Source: Geobacter sp. SVR (lineage in GTDB: Bacteria > Desulfobacterota > Desulfuromonadia > Geobacterales > Pseudopelobacteraceae). From it: DNA of 64,000 nucleotides. Position numbers and translations under genes: made by a program. This document shows, one piece after another, positions 26,851-35,574 of the stretch (the first letter of the stretch is position 1; the number at the start of each line of letters is the position of its first letter). The notes beneath the pieces were generated by a model, which was not told the origin of the DNA, did not search any database, and saw only the letters and a program-made list of their open reading frames with translations. The stretch covers positions 4,246,501 through 4,310,500 of the forward strand of contig NZ_AP024469.1 in NCBI RefSeq assembly GCF_016865365.1, written 5' to 3'.

Positions 26851-28068
26851 CTATACGTTCTCCTTCCAGGCGGCAATCACGTAGACCGGATTCTGGGCCT
26901 CGAACAGCTTGTATTCGGTCAAACGGCGCGTCTTGGCAATGTTGACGCAGGTGGCTTCCACCGTGTAGCCGTGATCCTCAAGGAACTCCACCGCCTTGGT
27001 AAGGGTATCCAGGGTCACGGCGTTGAGCACGATGATGCCGTCCTGCTTGAGGCGTTTGTCCACCGCGTCTATGATCTCTTCCAATTGGCCGCCTGCTCCA
27101 CCGATGAAGACACGGTCGGGATCCGGCAGATCCTCCAGCCCTTCCGGCGCCTGGGCCTCGATCAGCTTCACGTTGCGGGCACAGAACTTCTTCAGATTCT
27201 CGTTGATGAAGCCGACACACTGCTGATTGCGCTCCACGGCAAAAATGCGGCCATTGGGCATCAGATTGGAGGCCTCGATAGAAACCGAGCAGCTGCCGGC
27301 ACCGATATCCCATAGAATCAGATCGTCCTGCAACTGAAGCTTGGCCAGGGTCACCGCGCGCACCTCCTGCTTGGTGATCAGCTTCTTGGAGGTCTGGAAT
27401 TCCTCGTCGTCGATACCGATCAGGGGGTACTGGATCAGGTTCGGTTCGTATGTCTTGATCAGGATCAGGATGTTCAGATCGGAAGGCTTCGATTCCAACA
27501 AACCACGCAAATCGCTGCGGGTGAACTTCTCGGCCGGCATGCCCAGGTCCTCGCACAGCCATGCTTCATAGCCCTCGGCGCCGCGTTCGATCAGTTCGGC
27601 CGCGATGGCAGCCGGCGTATTGACCTTGTCGGTGAGCACGCAGGCCTTCTCGGCCGCGACGATCTTGTCCACCGCCGCATGCATGCCCCGTCCATGCACC
27701 GACACGAAAATCGCATCATCCCAGGGTTCCTTGATACGCGAAAAAGCATACTGCATGCTGGTGACATTGGTGAATATCTCGATGCGGTCTTTCGGAAGAT
27801 TACGCAGCAGGAACCGGGAAATCCCGAAAAAGGTAGGATCGCCCGAAGACAGGATCACTACCCGTTGATCGGTCTTCTGAAGAAAGTCCAGCAGCTCCGA
27901 TAGGTCGCCCAGCACCATCTTGGTACCGCCGAAATCAGGGAAGATATCAAGGTGCCGCTGATGTCCGATCATCACCGCCGCCTTGCCGATGATCTCAAGC
28001 GTCTTGGCGCTGAAGCCTTCCCAGCCCGCCATGCCGGCCCCGACCAGATAAATCTTCTGCTGTGTCAT
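26851..28068 (-). CDS. cbiET: Fused precorrin-6Y C5,15-methyltransferase (CbiE-CbiT)
   Basis: The 405-aa fusion has an N-terminal CbiE tetrapyrrole methylase (KIYLVGAGMAGWEGFSAKTL) to about residue 200 and a C-terminal CbiT Rossmann methyltransferase with SAM motif LWDIGAGSCSVSIEA and the FIGGAGGQLEEIID loop. It methylates C5 and C15 and decarboxylates the acetate side chain of the corrin ring. I start at the ATG ending at 28068, preceded by GGGGAGAGG; a longer frame lacks family similarity. It is the first gene of the cbiET-cbiL pair. Confidence 0.93.
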   Translation of the reverse strand: MTQQKIYLVGAGMAGWEGFSAKTLEIIGKAAVMIGHQRHLDIFPDFGGTKMVLGDLSELLDFLQKTDQRVVILSSGDPTFFGISRFLLRNLPKDRIEIFTNVTSMQYAFSRIKEPWDDAIFVSVHGRGMHAAVDKIVAAEKACVLTDKVNTPAAIAAELIERGAEGYEAWLCEDLGMPAEKFTRSDLRGLLESKPSDLNILILIKTYEPNLIQYPLIGIDDEEFQTSKKLITKQEVRAVTLAKLQLQDDLILWDIGAGSCSVSIEASNLMPNGRIFAVERNQQCVGFINENLKKFCARNVKLIEAQAPEGLEDLPDPDRVFIGGAGGQLEEIIDAVDKRLKQDGIIVLNAVTLDTLTKAVEFLEDHGYTVEATCVNIAKTRRLTEYKLFEAQNPVYVIAAWKENV

Positions 28069-28415
28069 GTCACCTCTCCCCAATGGGAATCCCTGTTGCT
28101 GCAAGGTGGCGACTATACCACCCCACCGGTGAAAAATCATCTGGTTTATCTGTTGCGGCCCCGGCTGAAACCGGCGGCTGGATTGTGACGTTGGTCACTC
28201 CCTGCCCACTTTCCAACCACTTCAACCGAAAACCGCCCCTATTTGCCTGGACAAGCCTGAAAACCATCCTTTATAGTAACTCGAGCTGCCACGGGACCGG
28301 CCGCCGGAACTGACTCCGGATCCCGGAAATTCCCAGCGACCGTGGCTACCAAAGCTCCCGACATTGTCTCGCCAGATAGATCTTTGAGCATGTCAGGAAA
28401 CAAGGAGACGTTCTA
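28069..28415. other. Divergent intergenic region between cbiET and the first small exported protein
   Basis: No gene is seen in these 347 bases. A perfect inverted repeat GTGAC-GTTG-GTCAC lies at 28185-28198, a possible operator between the divergent genes. No cobalamin riboswitch core is visible. AAGGAG at 28402-28407 serves the TTG start at 28416. Confidence 0.5.
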
Positions 28416-28862
28416 TTGCGTAATACCCGAAAAAACCGCGTCATTTCCATCATTAAACGATTCGCCCCTTCCCTCGCACTGATCCTGGCCCTGGCCCCTT
28501 CGTCAGCCCGCGCCGGGGCCATTCAGGCCCTGCATTTCACCTTGGAAAACTCCCTCGACAGCACCGCCACCCCCCATGCACCCGTTTCTCCTCCCTCTCC
28601 CGGGGCCAAGCCCAAGCCCGAGGCAAAGACGGACAGCAAAGATCCCTCGAAAGCCCCGGAAAAGCCGGTAACCGTCGGACTGAACGGCAATGGGGACATG
28701 GCGGTCAAGCGTGGTGATCTTTCGGTATCCATGGGCTACTGTGCGCCCGAAGACAATCTTGAGCCCAAAGAGCAAAAGGGGCAGGTGCAGGTGGCCCAGC
28801 AGTTCCAGAAAGAACCACCTTCCATCAACGGCATCAGCCTGAAACTCACCTTTCTTTTCTAG
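28416..28862 (+). CDS. Small exported protein, copy A of a tandem paralogous pair
   Basis: The frame begins with a TTG at 28416, 8 nt after AAGGAG. The 148-aa product has a basic start and hydrophobic signal (FAPSLALILALAPSSARA), a Pro/Lys-rich middle and a conserved end. From about residue 85 it aligns with copy B: VGLNGNGDMAVKRGDLSVSM against VGLNENGNLTIRHNDVVSLT, then a PE-containing segment, a Gln-rich stretch, and INGISLKLTFLF against IGGIIFRVSFLF. The last residues alternate hydrophobic and polar and end in Phe, as in outer-membrane beta-strand signals. No known family is recognised. A hairpin with T-run near 28966-28985 may end its message. Confidence 0.72.
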   Translation: MRNTRKNRVISIIKRFAPSLALILALAPSSARAGAIQALHFTLENSLDSTATPHAPVSPPSPGAKPKPEAKTDSKDPSKAPEKPVTVGLNGNGDMAVKRGDLSVSMGYCAPEDNLEPKEQKGQVQVAQQFQKEPPSINGISLKLTFLF

Positions 28863-29065
28863 CAATGTAACTGGCTGTACCGGTTAACCGGGCCGTGCCG
28901 GAAAGTCCCAAAAAACGTCACCTCAACCGACACTTTCCGGCCATAAGACGGAGTTACACGGGGCGCGGGTTTCGGTCCCGTTTTCTGAAGCGCGGTGGAT
29001 AGTGGCCCAGCACTGCCTCAACGTATTGGGCACGATTCATGCTGCTTAACATGAAAACCGAATAG

Positions 29066-29145
29066 AGATAACGAAAATACTAAACCATCCGCGAGGGTGG
29101 GACGGAAAGCCTTCAGGATCTCTCCGAGACAGCCGGGTCGCCGAA
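29066..29145 (+). promoter_or_regulatory. GEMM-I-type cyclic dinucleotide riboswitch, probably the Geobacter cGAMP-type variant
   Basis: The GEMM core is clear: AAACC, a short hairpin with a GCGAG loop, GGTGGGACGGAAAGCC, a second variable hairpin, then CAGCCGGGTCGCCGA. In the 5' core, where classical c-di-GMP aptamers read CAGGGCAAACC, this one reads AATACTAAACC, so by my alignment the ligand-contacting G20 is an A. That change is the one reported for GEMM-I variants of Geobacter that prefer 3',3'-cyclic AMP-GMP. The residue numbering is my own and should be checked. Confidence 0.85.
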
Positions 29146-29184
29146 AATATCTCCCATGATATTGGCGACCCGGCTTTTGTTTTG
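29131..29184 (+). terminator. Riboswitch-controlled terminator upstream of copy B
   Basis: A perfect 12-bp stem (29131-29142 with 29164-29175) is followed by TTTGTTTTG. The first arm is also the 3' strand of the GEMM aptamer, so ligand binding and termination exclude each other; an ON switch is expected. Confidence 0.9.
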
Positions 29185-29230
29185 TCTGACAAGCGCAACG
29201 GGCGCAATTCCCCTCGGAGGAGGACGGCGA

Positions 29231-29572
29231 ATGTCAGGCTGCAAACGCAGAGCGAATGATTCAAGTTTGAGGCATATACCCCTCCTCGTAATCTTTCTCG
29301 CGCTCCTGGCTCCATCCTTAAGCCGGGGGGAGACATTCTTTCTGCTCAACGATCCGTCTTACCCTTTGCCGGCGTCTGAAGCCCCCCGTCAGGCCATGAA
29401 AGTGGGGCTCAATGAAAACGGCAATTTGACCATCAGGCATAACGATGTTGTTTCTCTGACTGTAGCATATCCTCCCCCCGAACCGGCCGAATCACAGGAG
29501 CGGATCAGAACCCTCCAGCAAACCATCCCCTTCATCGGCGGCATCATTTTCAGGGTTTCATTTCTCTTTTAG
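29231..29572 (+). CDS. Small exported protein, copy B, under GEMM riboswitch control
   Basis: The 113-aa protein starts at ATG 29231, 7 nt after GGAGGAGG; an upstream ATG lies inside the terminator and is not used. The signal segment is IPLLVIFLALLAPSLSRG. The mature part, about 75 aa, matches copy A along its whole second half (VGLN-NG, a D-x-x-S segment, PPPEPAE, a Gln-rich stretch and a final FLF) but lacks the Lys/Pro-rich insert of copy A. It ends 2 nt before the convergent deformylase. No function is known; the dinucleotide switch suggests a role at the cell surface. Confidence 0.75.
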   Translation: MSGCKRRANDSSLRHIPLLVIFLALLAPSLSRGETFFLLNDPSYPLPASEAPRQAMKVGLNENGNLTIRHNDVVSLTVAYPPPEPAESQERIRTLQQTIPFIGGIIFRVSFLF

Positions 29573-29574
29573 CG

Positions 29575-30105
29575 TTATCGGGCAGCCATCAGGCGCACAT
29601 ACTCACGCTCGCTCACCAGGTCGCGGTTGCTCGCAACCCGATCGAGAAACACCAAGCCACTGATGTGGTCAAACTCGTGCTGGAACACCCGGGCGAGAAA
29701 ACCCGACAGTTCCTCTTCGCGACGCCCTCCCCCGTGTTCCTGATACCCCACCCGGATCCGCTCGCTGCGCGGCACCAGTCCGCGGATGCCCGGCACACTC
29801 AGGCACCCTTCCCAGCCCATCACGGTTTCCGGCGACTGCCACAGGAGTTCGGGATTCAGCATGACCGTCGGCTGCATGGACGGGGCATCGGGATAGCGAG
29901 GGTTGGGGCGCGACGCAACGATGAACAGCCGCAGCGGCTCATACACCTGGGGGGCGGCGATTCCCACCCCGTCAGCCTCGGCCACGGTCGCCAGCATATC
30001 CTCGATCAGGGTCTGCAGCGAGGCATCGCGGAGATTGTCGACCGGCAACGCCAGTTGACGAAGTACGGGATTTCCCAGTTGGGCGATATGACGGATGACA
30101 GGCAT
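29575..30105 (-). CDS. def: Peptide deformylase (copy 2)
   Basis: The 176-aa enzyme has GVGIAAPQ, EGCLSVPGIRG and QHEFDHISG, the three deformylase motifs, with the metal-binding Cys and both His intact. It differs from copy 1 in motif contexts (VPGIRG after motif 2), as is usual for the second type carried by many bacteria. It overlaps nothing, but ends 2 nt from the riboswitch-controlled gene on the other strand and starts 58 nt after the glycosyltransferase gene, so those two are likely co-transcribed. Confidence 0.94.
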   Translation of the reverse strand: MPVIRHIAQLGNPVLRQLALPVDNLRDASLQTLIEDMLATVAEADGVGIAAPQVYEPLRLFIVASRPNPRYPDAPSMQPTVMLNPELLWQSPETVMGWEGCLSVPGIRGLVPRSERIRVGYQEHGGGRREEELSGFLARVFQHEFDHISGLVFLDRVASNRDLVSEREYVRLMAAR

Positions 30106-30163
30106 TGCTTCTCCTTTCGCGGCAGCAGGTGTGGCCGCCAGCCGGCAACGGGCCTTCCGGGAT

Positions 30164-31309
30164 CTATACCCGGTTACCCTTCAGCTCCTTGAGCGGATAG
30201 AAGGTGCCGCGCCAGCGAATGCCCCGCCGGACAAGATTGAGCACTGTTGTGCGCAGCAGGATGTAGACGAACAAGAGGGTGGTCAGGGGGTATGCTATGG
30301 CATGCCAGCGCCGTGCGCCGTGGAAGCCGGCGCTGTCGGCGAACAGCAGGGTTATCAGCGTCACGATTGTGCAATACACGAGGCGGGTGGTTCCGTGGGT
30401 GACAATCACGGCCAGATAGGGCCAGACACCGGCCAGCAGATGAAAGACAGCCCCGGATAGCACCAGCCAGACGCGGTAGTCGGTACCGGCAAAAGCATTC
30501 TTCTCCAGTCCCAGGATCACCTCCCCCACCGATGCATACCATTCCACGGCCAGAAACTCAGGAGCATAGACCACATCCTGGCGAAAGCCCCTTTTCTTGA
30601 TGATCTTGCCCAGCTTGAGGTCGTCGTCCGGACGCAGCCGGATGGCTTCGTGTCCGCCGACGCTGCGGTACACGGCCGTGCGCACCAGGTTGAAGGCACC
30701 GATGCCGATATGGCAGCTGCTTGTGGGAGATTTGGCCTTCCAGGGTCGGGCGAACAGCGAGAAAAAGAGGATAAAGGAGGCTCCGAACATGGCCAGGAAG
30801 AGATTCGGCATTCGCATCGAGGGTGTGGCTGCCAAGTGGTCCAGCTTGCAGGCACGCAGGTGATTCACTGCCCGGCTCAGGGCGTCGGGCTGCATGACGA
30901 TGTCTGCATCGGTGAACAGCAGCAGTTCACCGGTTGCCCGCCGGCTACCGAGCCACAGGGCGTGATTCTTGCCGAGCCAGCCAGCCGGCAGTTCACTGAC
31001 GTGCAGCACCCGCAAGTGCGGGCTGGCGGTGGCCATTTTGTCGAGGATTTCGGCGGTACCGTCGCTGGAGCGGTCATCCACCACGATCAGCTCAAGGTTG
31101 GGATAGTCCAGCTGCAGGAGCGACTGTAGCGCCTCGCGGATGTTACGGGCCTCATCGCGCGCTGCTACGGCAACCGACACCCGCGGCGGCTCCGCCGGCA
31201 GTTGGGGGGAACTTTCCCGTAGTGCGCGGATCGAACGGTTTCCGATCAGCATGTCGAGCCCGGCCAGACTGTATAACAGCAGGATTGCGATGCCGAGCCA
31301 CAAGAGCAA
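30164..31309 (-). CDS. Membrane GT2 glycosyltransferase
   Basis: The protein is 381 aa from a TTG at 31309, chosen because AAGGAGG stands 6 nt upstream; a longer frame reaches 31477 without signal or similarity. It has an N-terminal membrane helix (LLWLGIAILLLYSLAGLDML) and a GT-A domain with VAVAARDEARNIREAL, LIVVDDRSSDGTAEIL and the metal-binding LFTDADIVM. RPDDDLKLGKIIKKRG and two or three C-terminal membrane helices follow. It resembles lipid-linked sugar transferases such as hopanoid- or carotenoid-associated enzymes; the acceptor is not known. It probably shares a message with def copy 2. Confidence 0.82.
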   Translation of the reverse strand: MLLWLGIAILLLYSLAGLDMLIGNRSIRALRESSPQLPAEPPRVSVAVAARDEARNIREALQSLLQLDYPNLELIVVDDRSSDGTAEILDKMATASPHLRVLHVSELPAGWLGKNHALWLGSRRATGELLLFTDADIVMQPDALSRAVNHLRACKLDHLAATPSMRMPNLFLAMFGASFILFFSLFARPWKAKSPTSSCHIGIGAFNLVRTAVYRSVGGHEAIRLRPDDDLKLGKIIKKRGFRQDVVYAPEFLAVEWYASVGEVILGLEKNAFAGTDYRVWLVLSGAVFHLLAGVWPYLAVIVTHGTTRLVYCTIVTLITLLFADSAGFHGARRWHAIAYPLTTLLFVYILLRTTVLNLVRRGIRWRGTFYPLKELKGNRV

Positions 31310-31459
31310 AAACCGCCTCCTTACTTCAAGATAAGGTGAATTTACAGCGGCAGAATTGTTTGTCAAGCAGACCGCAGAAGCCGGAAAACGGGGCATGCAA
31401 CGGGAAACGGCGGTGACGGCAGAACGGGCGATCTCCTGTCCTCTCTGCGGTTGGGCGCA

Positions 31460-31488
31460 AAAAAAGCCGGGACACATGTCCCGGCTTC
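31460..31488 (-). terminator. Intrinsic terminator of typA
   Basis: On the minus strand an AGCCGGGAC/GTCCCGGCT-type stem with a short loop runs into TTTTTTT, 20 nt after the typA stop. Confidence 0.88.
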
Positions 31489-31506
31489 CGATTCAACCGA
31501 AGGCGA

Positions 31507-33312
31507 TCAGGCTTTGGCGGCCCGCTTGCGCTTGGTGGGGTCCAGCTCCTTCTTGCGCAGGCGGATCGACTGGGGAGTGACCTCCACCAGTTCGTCGTCG
31601 TCGATGAACTCCAGCGCCTGCTCCAGGGTCATGACTCGCGGCGGGGTCAGCTTGATGGCATCGTCCGAGCCCGAGGCGCGCACGTTAGTCAGCTTCTTGC
31701 CCTTGCAGGGATTGACGTCCAGATCATTGTCCTTGGCGTGCTGTCCGATGATCATGCCGCCATAGACCTCGACTCCGGCGCCGATGAAGAGTATCCCGCG
31801 CGGCTGGAGTGCATCCAGCGAATAGGCGGTGGTCTCGCCATGCTCCATGGCCATCAGCACGCCGTTCTTGCGTCCCGGGATGTCGCCGCGATAGGGGGCA
31901 TACTCGTGGAAAGTGTGGGTCATGACCGCCGTACCGCGGGTGTCGGTCAGCACCTCGCCGCGCAGACCGATCAGGCCGCGCGCCGGTATCACGAACTCGA
32001 GCCGGACCATCTCACCCATGGGATGCATGGCAACCATCTCACCCTTGCGCGGTCCCATCTTCTCGATGATCGCCCCCTGGAACTCGGAGGCCACATCCAC
32101 CACCAGATACTCCATCGGCTCCATCTTGGCCCCGTCCTGCACCCGGATGATGACCTCCGGTTTGGACACGGCCAGCTCGAACCCCTCGCGGCGCATGTTC
32201 TCGATCAGAATGGACAGGTGCAGCTCACCGCGGCCGGAGACCTTGAAGGTATCGGCACTGTCGGTATCCTCGACCCGCAGCGACACGTTGGTGCGCAGCT
32301 CCTTGGTCAGACGCTCGCGGATGTTGCGGGAGGTGACCCACTTGCCTTCCCGGCCGGCAAAGGGGGAGGTATTGACGATGAAATTCATGGACAGGGTCGG
32401 CTCGTCGATCGAGACATAGGGCACCGCAATCGGATTTTCGGCCGACGCCAGGGTCTCGCCGATGCTGACATCCTCGAAACCGGCCACGGTCACGATGTCA
32501 CCGGTGCCGGCCTCCTCGATCTCCACCTGCTTGAGCCCTTCGTAGCCCAGGAGCTTGGTGATGCGTCCCCGGGTAATGGCTCCGTCGCTCTTGATCATGG
32601 CCACGGTTTCGCCCGACTTGACCTTGCCGTTGAAGATACGGCCGGTGGCCATGCGGCCGATGTAATCGTTGTAATCAATATTGGCGATCAGCATCTGGAA
32701 GGGCGCCTTGGAATCACCCTTGGGGGGGCGCACATTAGATTCCACCACCGCGAAGAGCGGCTCCATGGTGGTGGACTTGGCGTTGATATCCAGCATGGCA
32801 TAGCCCATCTTGGCGCTGGTGTAGACCACCGGAAAGTCGAGCTGTTCGTCGGAAGCTTCCAGTTCGCAGAACAGGTCGAAGACCATGTTGAGCACTTCGT
32901 CCGGCCGCGAGCCGGGACGGTCGATCTTGTTGATCACCACGATCGGCTTGAGCCCCAGGTCGAGGGACTTTTTCAGCACGAAGCGGGTCTGGGGCATGGG
33001 ACCGTCCAGGGCGTCCACCAGCAGCAGCACCGAGTCGACCATCTTCAGGACGCGCTCCACCTCGCCGCCGAAATCGGCGTGGCCGGGAGTGTCGACGATG
33101 TTGATCTTGTACTGGCCGTGGTGAATCGAAAGATTCTTGGCCAGGATGGTGATGCCGCGTTCCTTTTCCAGATCGTTTGAGTCCATCACGCGCTCGGTGA
33201 TGTTCTCGTTCTCCCGATAAACGCCCGCATGTTTCAACATGGCATCCACCAGAGTGGTCTTGCCGTGATCGACGTGGGCGATGATGGCGATATTACGGAT
33301 TCTCTCCTGCAT
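31507..33312 (-). CDS. typA: Ribosome-associated GTPase TypA/BipA
   Basis: The 601-aa translational GTPase has G1 [15 protein letters not shown] (residues 12-26), a switch with [19 protein letters not shown]3 [13 protein letters not shown]4 NKIDR, the EF-G-like domains III and V, and the TypA-specific C terminus with the basic tail. It assists ribosome assembly and stress adaptation. The start is the ATG ending at 33312; a 72-codon upstream extension has no similarity. Its leader contains a separate terminator-like hairpin. Confidence 0.95.
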   Translation of the reverse strand: MQERIRNIAIIAHVDHGKTTLVDAMLKHAGVYRENENITERVMDSNDLEKERGITILAKNLSIHHGQYKINIVDTPGHADFGGEVERVLKMVDSVLLLVDALDGPMPQTRFVLKKSLDLGLKPIVVINKIDRPGSRPDEVLNMVFDLFCELEASDEQLDFPVVYTSAKMGYAMLDINAKSTTMEPLFAVVESNVRPPKGDSKAPFQMLIANIDYNDYIGRMATGRIFNGKVKSGETVAMIKSDGAITRGRITKLLGYEGLKQVEIEEAGTGDIVTVAGFEDVSIGETLASAENPIAVPYVSIDEPTLSMNFIVNTSPFAGREGKWVTSRNIRERLTKELRTNVSLRVEDTDSADTFKVSGRGELHLSILIENMRREGFELAVSKPEVIIRVQDGAKMEPMEYLVVDVASEFQGAIIEKMGPRKGEMVAMHPMGEMVRLEFVIPARGLIGLRGEVLTDTRGTAVMTHTFHEYAPYRGDIPGRKNGVLMAMEHGETTAYSLDALQPRGILFIGAGVEVYGGMIIGQHAKDNDLDVNPCKGKKLTNVRASGSDDAIKLTPPRVMTLEQALEFIDDDELVEVTPQSIRLRKKELDPTKRKRAAKA

Positions 33313-33341
33313 GTGACAAGGCTCCTCGATTTCTCTCAAAA

Positions 33342-33365
33342 TAAAAAGACGGGCAGAAGCCCGTC
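33342..33365 (-). terminator. Terminator-like hairpin in the typA leader
   Basis: GACGGGC and GCCCGTC pair around a 4-nt loop and are followed on the minus strand by TTTTTATTTT, only about 30 nt before the typA ATG. No minus-strand gene lies just upstream, so it may be an attenuator of typA. The same stem sequence is used in the proA terminator. Confidence 0.7.
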
Positions 33366-33578
33366 CGGAAGTATCTGTACTATGGCATCTTTTATCCAAT
33401 AAGACAAGAGAATAACGTGTTACGCCCACGCGACCAGCCGCTCGGAACACTTCTTCGATATCATGGGGCGGTAACCGGGCATTCAGCCTCCTGAAGCACG
33501 GTGCTTGCCCCGGTCCCTTGGGCACCACCGGAAAAACGGGCTATACTTGTAGCAACGGTTCGCCGCCAGGAGGCTGCC

Positions 33579-33782
33579 ATGACCGTTCTATCGGGCGAAG
33601 CACGCAAATCGATCGATTGCCGGCTCTATCCCAGCGAGAACAACTGCTCCCTCAAGATTTCCGGCACCGAACAGGAGGTGCTGGAGGCCGCCGCGTACCA
33701 TGCCGTGTCAGTACATAGCCATCAGGACACGCCCCAGCTTCGCCAGCAGATCCGGGAACTGCTGCAGGACGAGCATGAGTGA
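33579..33782 (+). CDS. DUF1059-type small protein
   Basis: The 67-aa protein has the DUF1059 pattern: DCRLYPSENNCSLKISGTEQ, then EVLEAAAYHAVSVHSHQDTP and a short terminal helix. The conserved Cys and His residues suggest metal binding, but no function is established for the family. CCAGGAGG gives the ATG at 33579 a strong ribosome site. It precedes the uracil-DNA glycosylase by 30 nt and may be co-transcribed with it. Confidence 0.85.
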   Translation: MTVLSGEARKSIDCRLYPSENNCSLKISGTEQEVLEAAAYHAVSVHSHQDTPQLRQQIRELLQDEHE

Positions 33783-33812
33783 TCGGAATCGGCAGCGACT
33801 GCGGACAACCGG

Positions 33813-34457
33813 GTGATGGTGCGCATGCGCAGAGAGAATACCGCCGCTCCCCTGATTCCCGGGCGGTGCACGCTGCCCGAGCTGAAACGGGCGGCAGCCG
33901 CATGCCGCGCCTGTCCGCTCTGGGAACGGGGCATCCAGACCGTCTTCGGCGAAGGAAGTCTCGATTCGCGGCTGATCCTGGTGGGGGAGCAGCCGGGGGA
34001 TTACGAGGACCGTCAGGGGCTGCCGTTCGTCGGCCCGGCCGGACGGGTACTGGACCAAGCGCTGGCACAGGCCGGCATCGACCGCTCCGCGGCCTATGTC
34101 ACCAACGTGGTCAAGCACTTCAAGTGGGTCTCACAGGGCAGGCGGCGCCTGCACACCAAGCCGAACGCACGGGAGATCGGCGCCTGTATGCCGTGGCTGG
34201 ACGCCGAGATCGAACTGATCCGCCCGCGGGTGCTGGTGGCTCTGGGCAGTACCGCTGCTCAGGCGCTGTTCGGCAAACAGGTGCTGGTGACCCGGGACCA
34301 CGGGCGCCCGTTGCCCAGCGACCGCGCCCCCTATGCCATCGCGACCAGCCATCCCTCGGCCATTCTCCGGACCGAAACTGACGAACAGCGGCAGCAGGCC
34401 ATGGAGGGCCTGGTGGAGGATCTGCGGATAGTGGCGGATCTTGTGCGAAAGCCATGA
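33813..34457 (+). CDS. UdgX-type uracil-DNA glycosylase
   Basis: The 214-aa protein matches the UdgX branch of family 4-like uracil-DNA glycosylases: GEQPGDYEDRQGLPFVGPAG (motif A), VTNVVKHFKW, the UdgX-specific loop GRRRLHTKP, and the HPSAILR motif. In characterised UdgX the His of the RRxH loop forms a covalent bond to the uracil site, so the enzyme stays crosslinked to DNA. That His is present here. Cysteines for an Fe-S cluster are near the N terminus (CRACPLW). The GTG at 33813 or the ATGs 3 and 12 nt later could be the start. Confidence 0.88.
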   Translation: MMVRMRRENTAAPLIPGRCTLPELKRAAAACRACPLWERGIQTVFGEGSLDSRLILVGEQPGDYEDRQGLPFVGPAGRVLDQALAQAGIDRSAAYVTNVVKHFKWVSQGRRRLHTKPNAREIGACMPWLDAEIELIRPRVLVALGSTAAQALFGKQVLVTRDHGRPLPSDRAPYAIATSHPSAILRTETDEQRQQAMEGLVEDLRIVADLVRKP

Positions 34458-34479
34458 TGCACGACATCTTACAGGGATG

Positions 34480-34964
34480 TTCCAGATCAGCCACCAGTGG
34501 CACCCCCAGGCGGGCCGCCGCCTCCCGGTGGCACAGTTGCGCGTTCGGGCCGTGCTGACGGACCAGCAGGAAACCCGGTCGATCGCCGGCAAAGGCGCCG
34601 CTATTCTTCAACCGCTCGATCACGGCGGGGTCGTCGCTCAGGGCAAACAAGCCCTGGCTGTACCGGGTTACCAGCGGCAGCGGATCGCCATTCAGCCCCC
34701 ATTCCACTCCCTGGCCGGGGATTGCGCCGCGCCTGCGGCTGACAATGCGGCACAGGCTGCGGTAACCGCCGGCATCCGCAGCCAGCAGCACTAACCGTCC
34801 GGATCTGCTTCCCGGACTGCGGCCATCGAAGCCGGGGCGCGGTTCCAGGTCGGTCAGGGCCAGGGCAGGTATCCCAGCACCGCCGCCCGATCGACCAGCT
34901 CATCGACCGAGGCGGTTCTCAACCCGAGCAAGTAGTCGCTTTTGACGTGCAGAGGGATGAACAT
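34480..34964 (-). pseudogene. Broken N-terminal fragment of a DnaE-type polymerase (PHP domain)
   Basis: From an ATG ending at 34964 the minus strand reads MFIPLHVKSDYLLGLRTASV and DELVDRAAVLGY, the start of a PHP domain of DNA polymerase III alpha, as in error-prone DnaE2 proteins. A single-base loss near 34880 (GGATACCTGCC, where one more C would restore ALALTDLE) shifts the frame. After an apparent internal deletion, similarity resumes with SGRLVLLAADAGGYRSLCRI and continues to about 34480 (REAAARLGVPLVADLE), where it breaks off next to the UdgX gene. It is non-functional as it stands. Confidence 0.8.
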
Positions 34965-35135
34965 GATCCTTGCGCCACCGCTTCCGAAACCTTCTGCGGA
35001 GCATGCCCCGCTTCAGGAGTTCTCAAAGCATGTCATACATTTATTCAAGCCCATTTACCGGTGAAGTCAATATGTGTGTAGAGATGGTATTCGCCTGATT
35101 TTAAGAGGTGGCCATACCGCCCTTGAGGATTAAAG

Positions 35136-35474
35136 ATGAAGTTGCTCAGACAACATCTTTCCATCAAGGAGGAACGGTATGACCATCATCCCTACGAACT
35201 GTTCTTGCAGCTCGAGGAAATTGAGCACCGGACTACCAAGGTCAGAAGGCCCCAGAGCAGCGGTTTCGTGGAGCGACTGCACAAAACCCTGCTGGATGAA
35301 CACTTCCACGTTATGGGACGCACCACGTGGTACGAGTGAATTGATGAGATGCAGGCCGACTTGGAAGACTACTTCAGGCACTACAACTACGACCGGTCTC
35401 ATCAAGCAGGAACATGAAGGTAGGACGCTTTACGTGGCTTTCATAGGGGCTTGCCAAAGGACGCTGAACTGAAG
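35136..35474 (+). pseudogene. IS481-like transposase relic
   Basis: The fragment encodes a C-terminal integrase core: HPYELFLQLEEIEHRTTKV, RRPQSSGFVERLHKTLLDEH and GRTTWYE. An in-frame TGA at 35337-35339 is followed by IDEMQADLEDYFRHYNYDRS and, after further small indels and stops, GLPKD. The N-terminal helix-turn-helix and the first catalytic residues are missing. Terminal inverted repeats were not found. It marks the left edge of the AT-rich segment. Confidence 0.8.
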
Positions 35475-35574
35475 ACTTGAAACTGGCAGCATAAATCCCG
35501 ATCCCATTCAAGGACGACTGTCAGGTGATTACTATCTGTACACCAGAAGCATAAATTCCGTGAAAGAGCCTTAA

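Noticed and set aside
28260-28415. A second GEMM riboswitch before copy A
   Set aside because: The GEMM core elements (AAACC, GGGAC..AAAGCC, GGGTCGCC) are not found in the leader of copy A.
28069-28415. Cobalamin riboswitch upstream of cbiET
   Set aside because: No GCCACTG-type B12-box core is visible on either strand.
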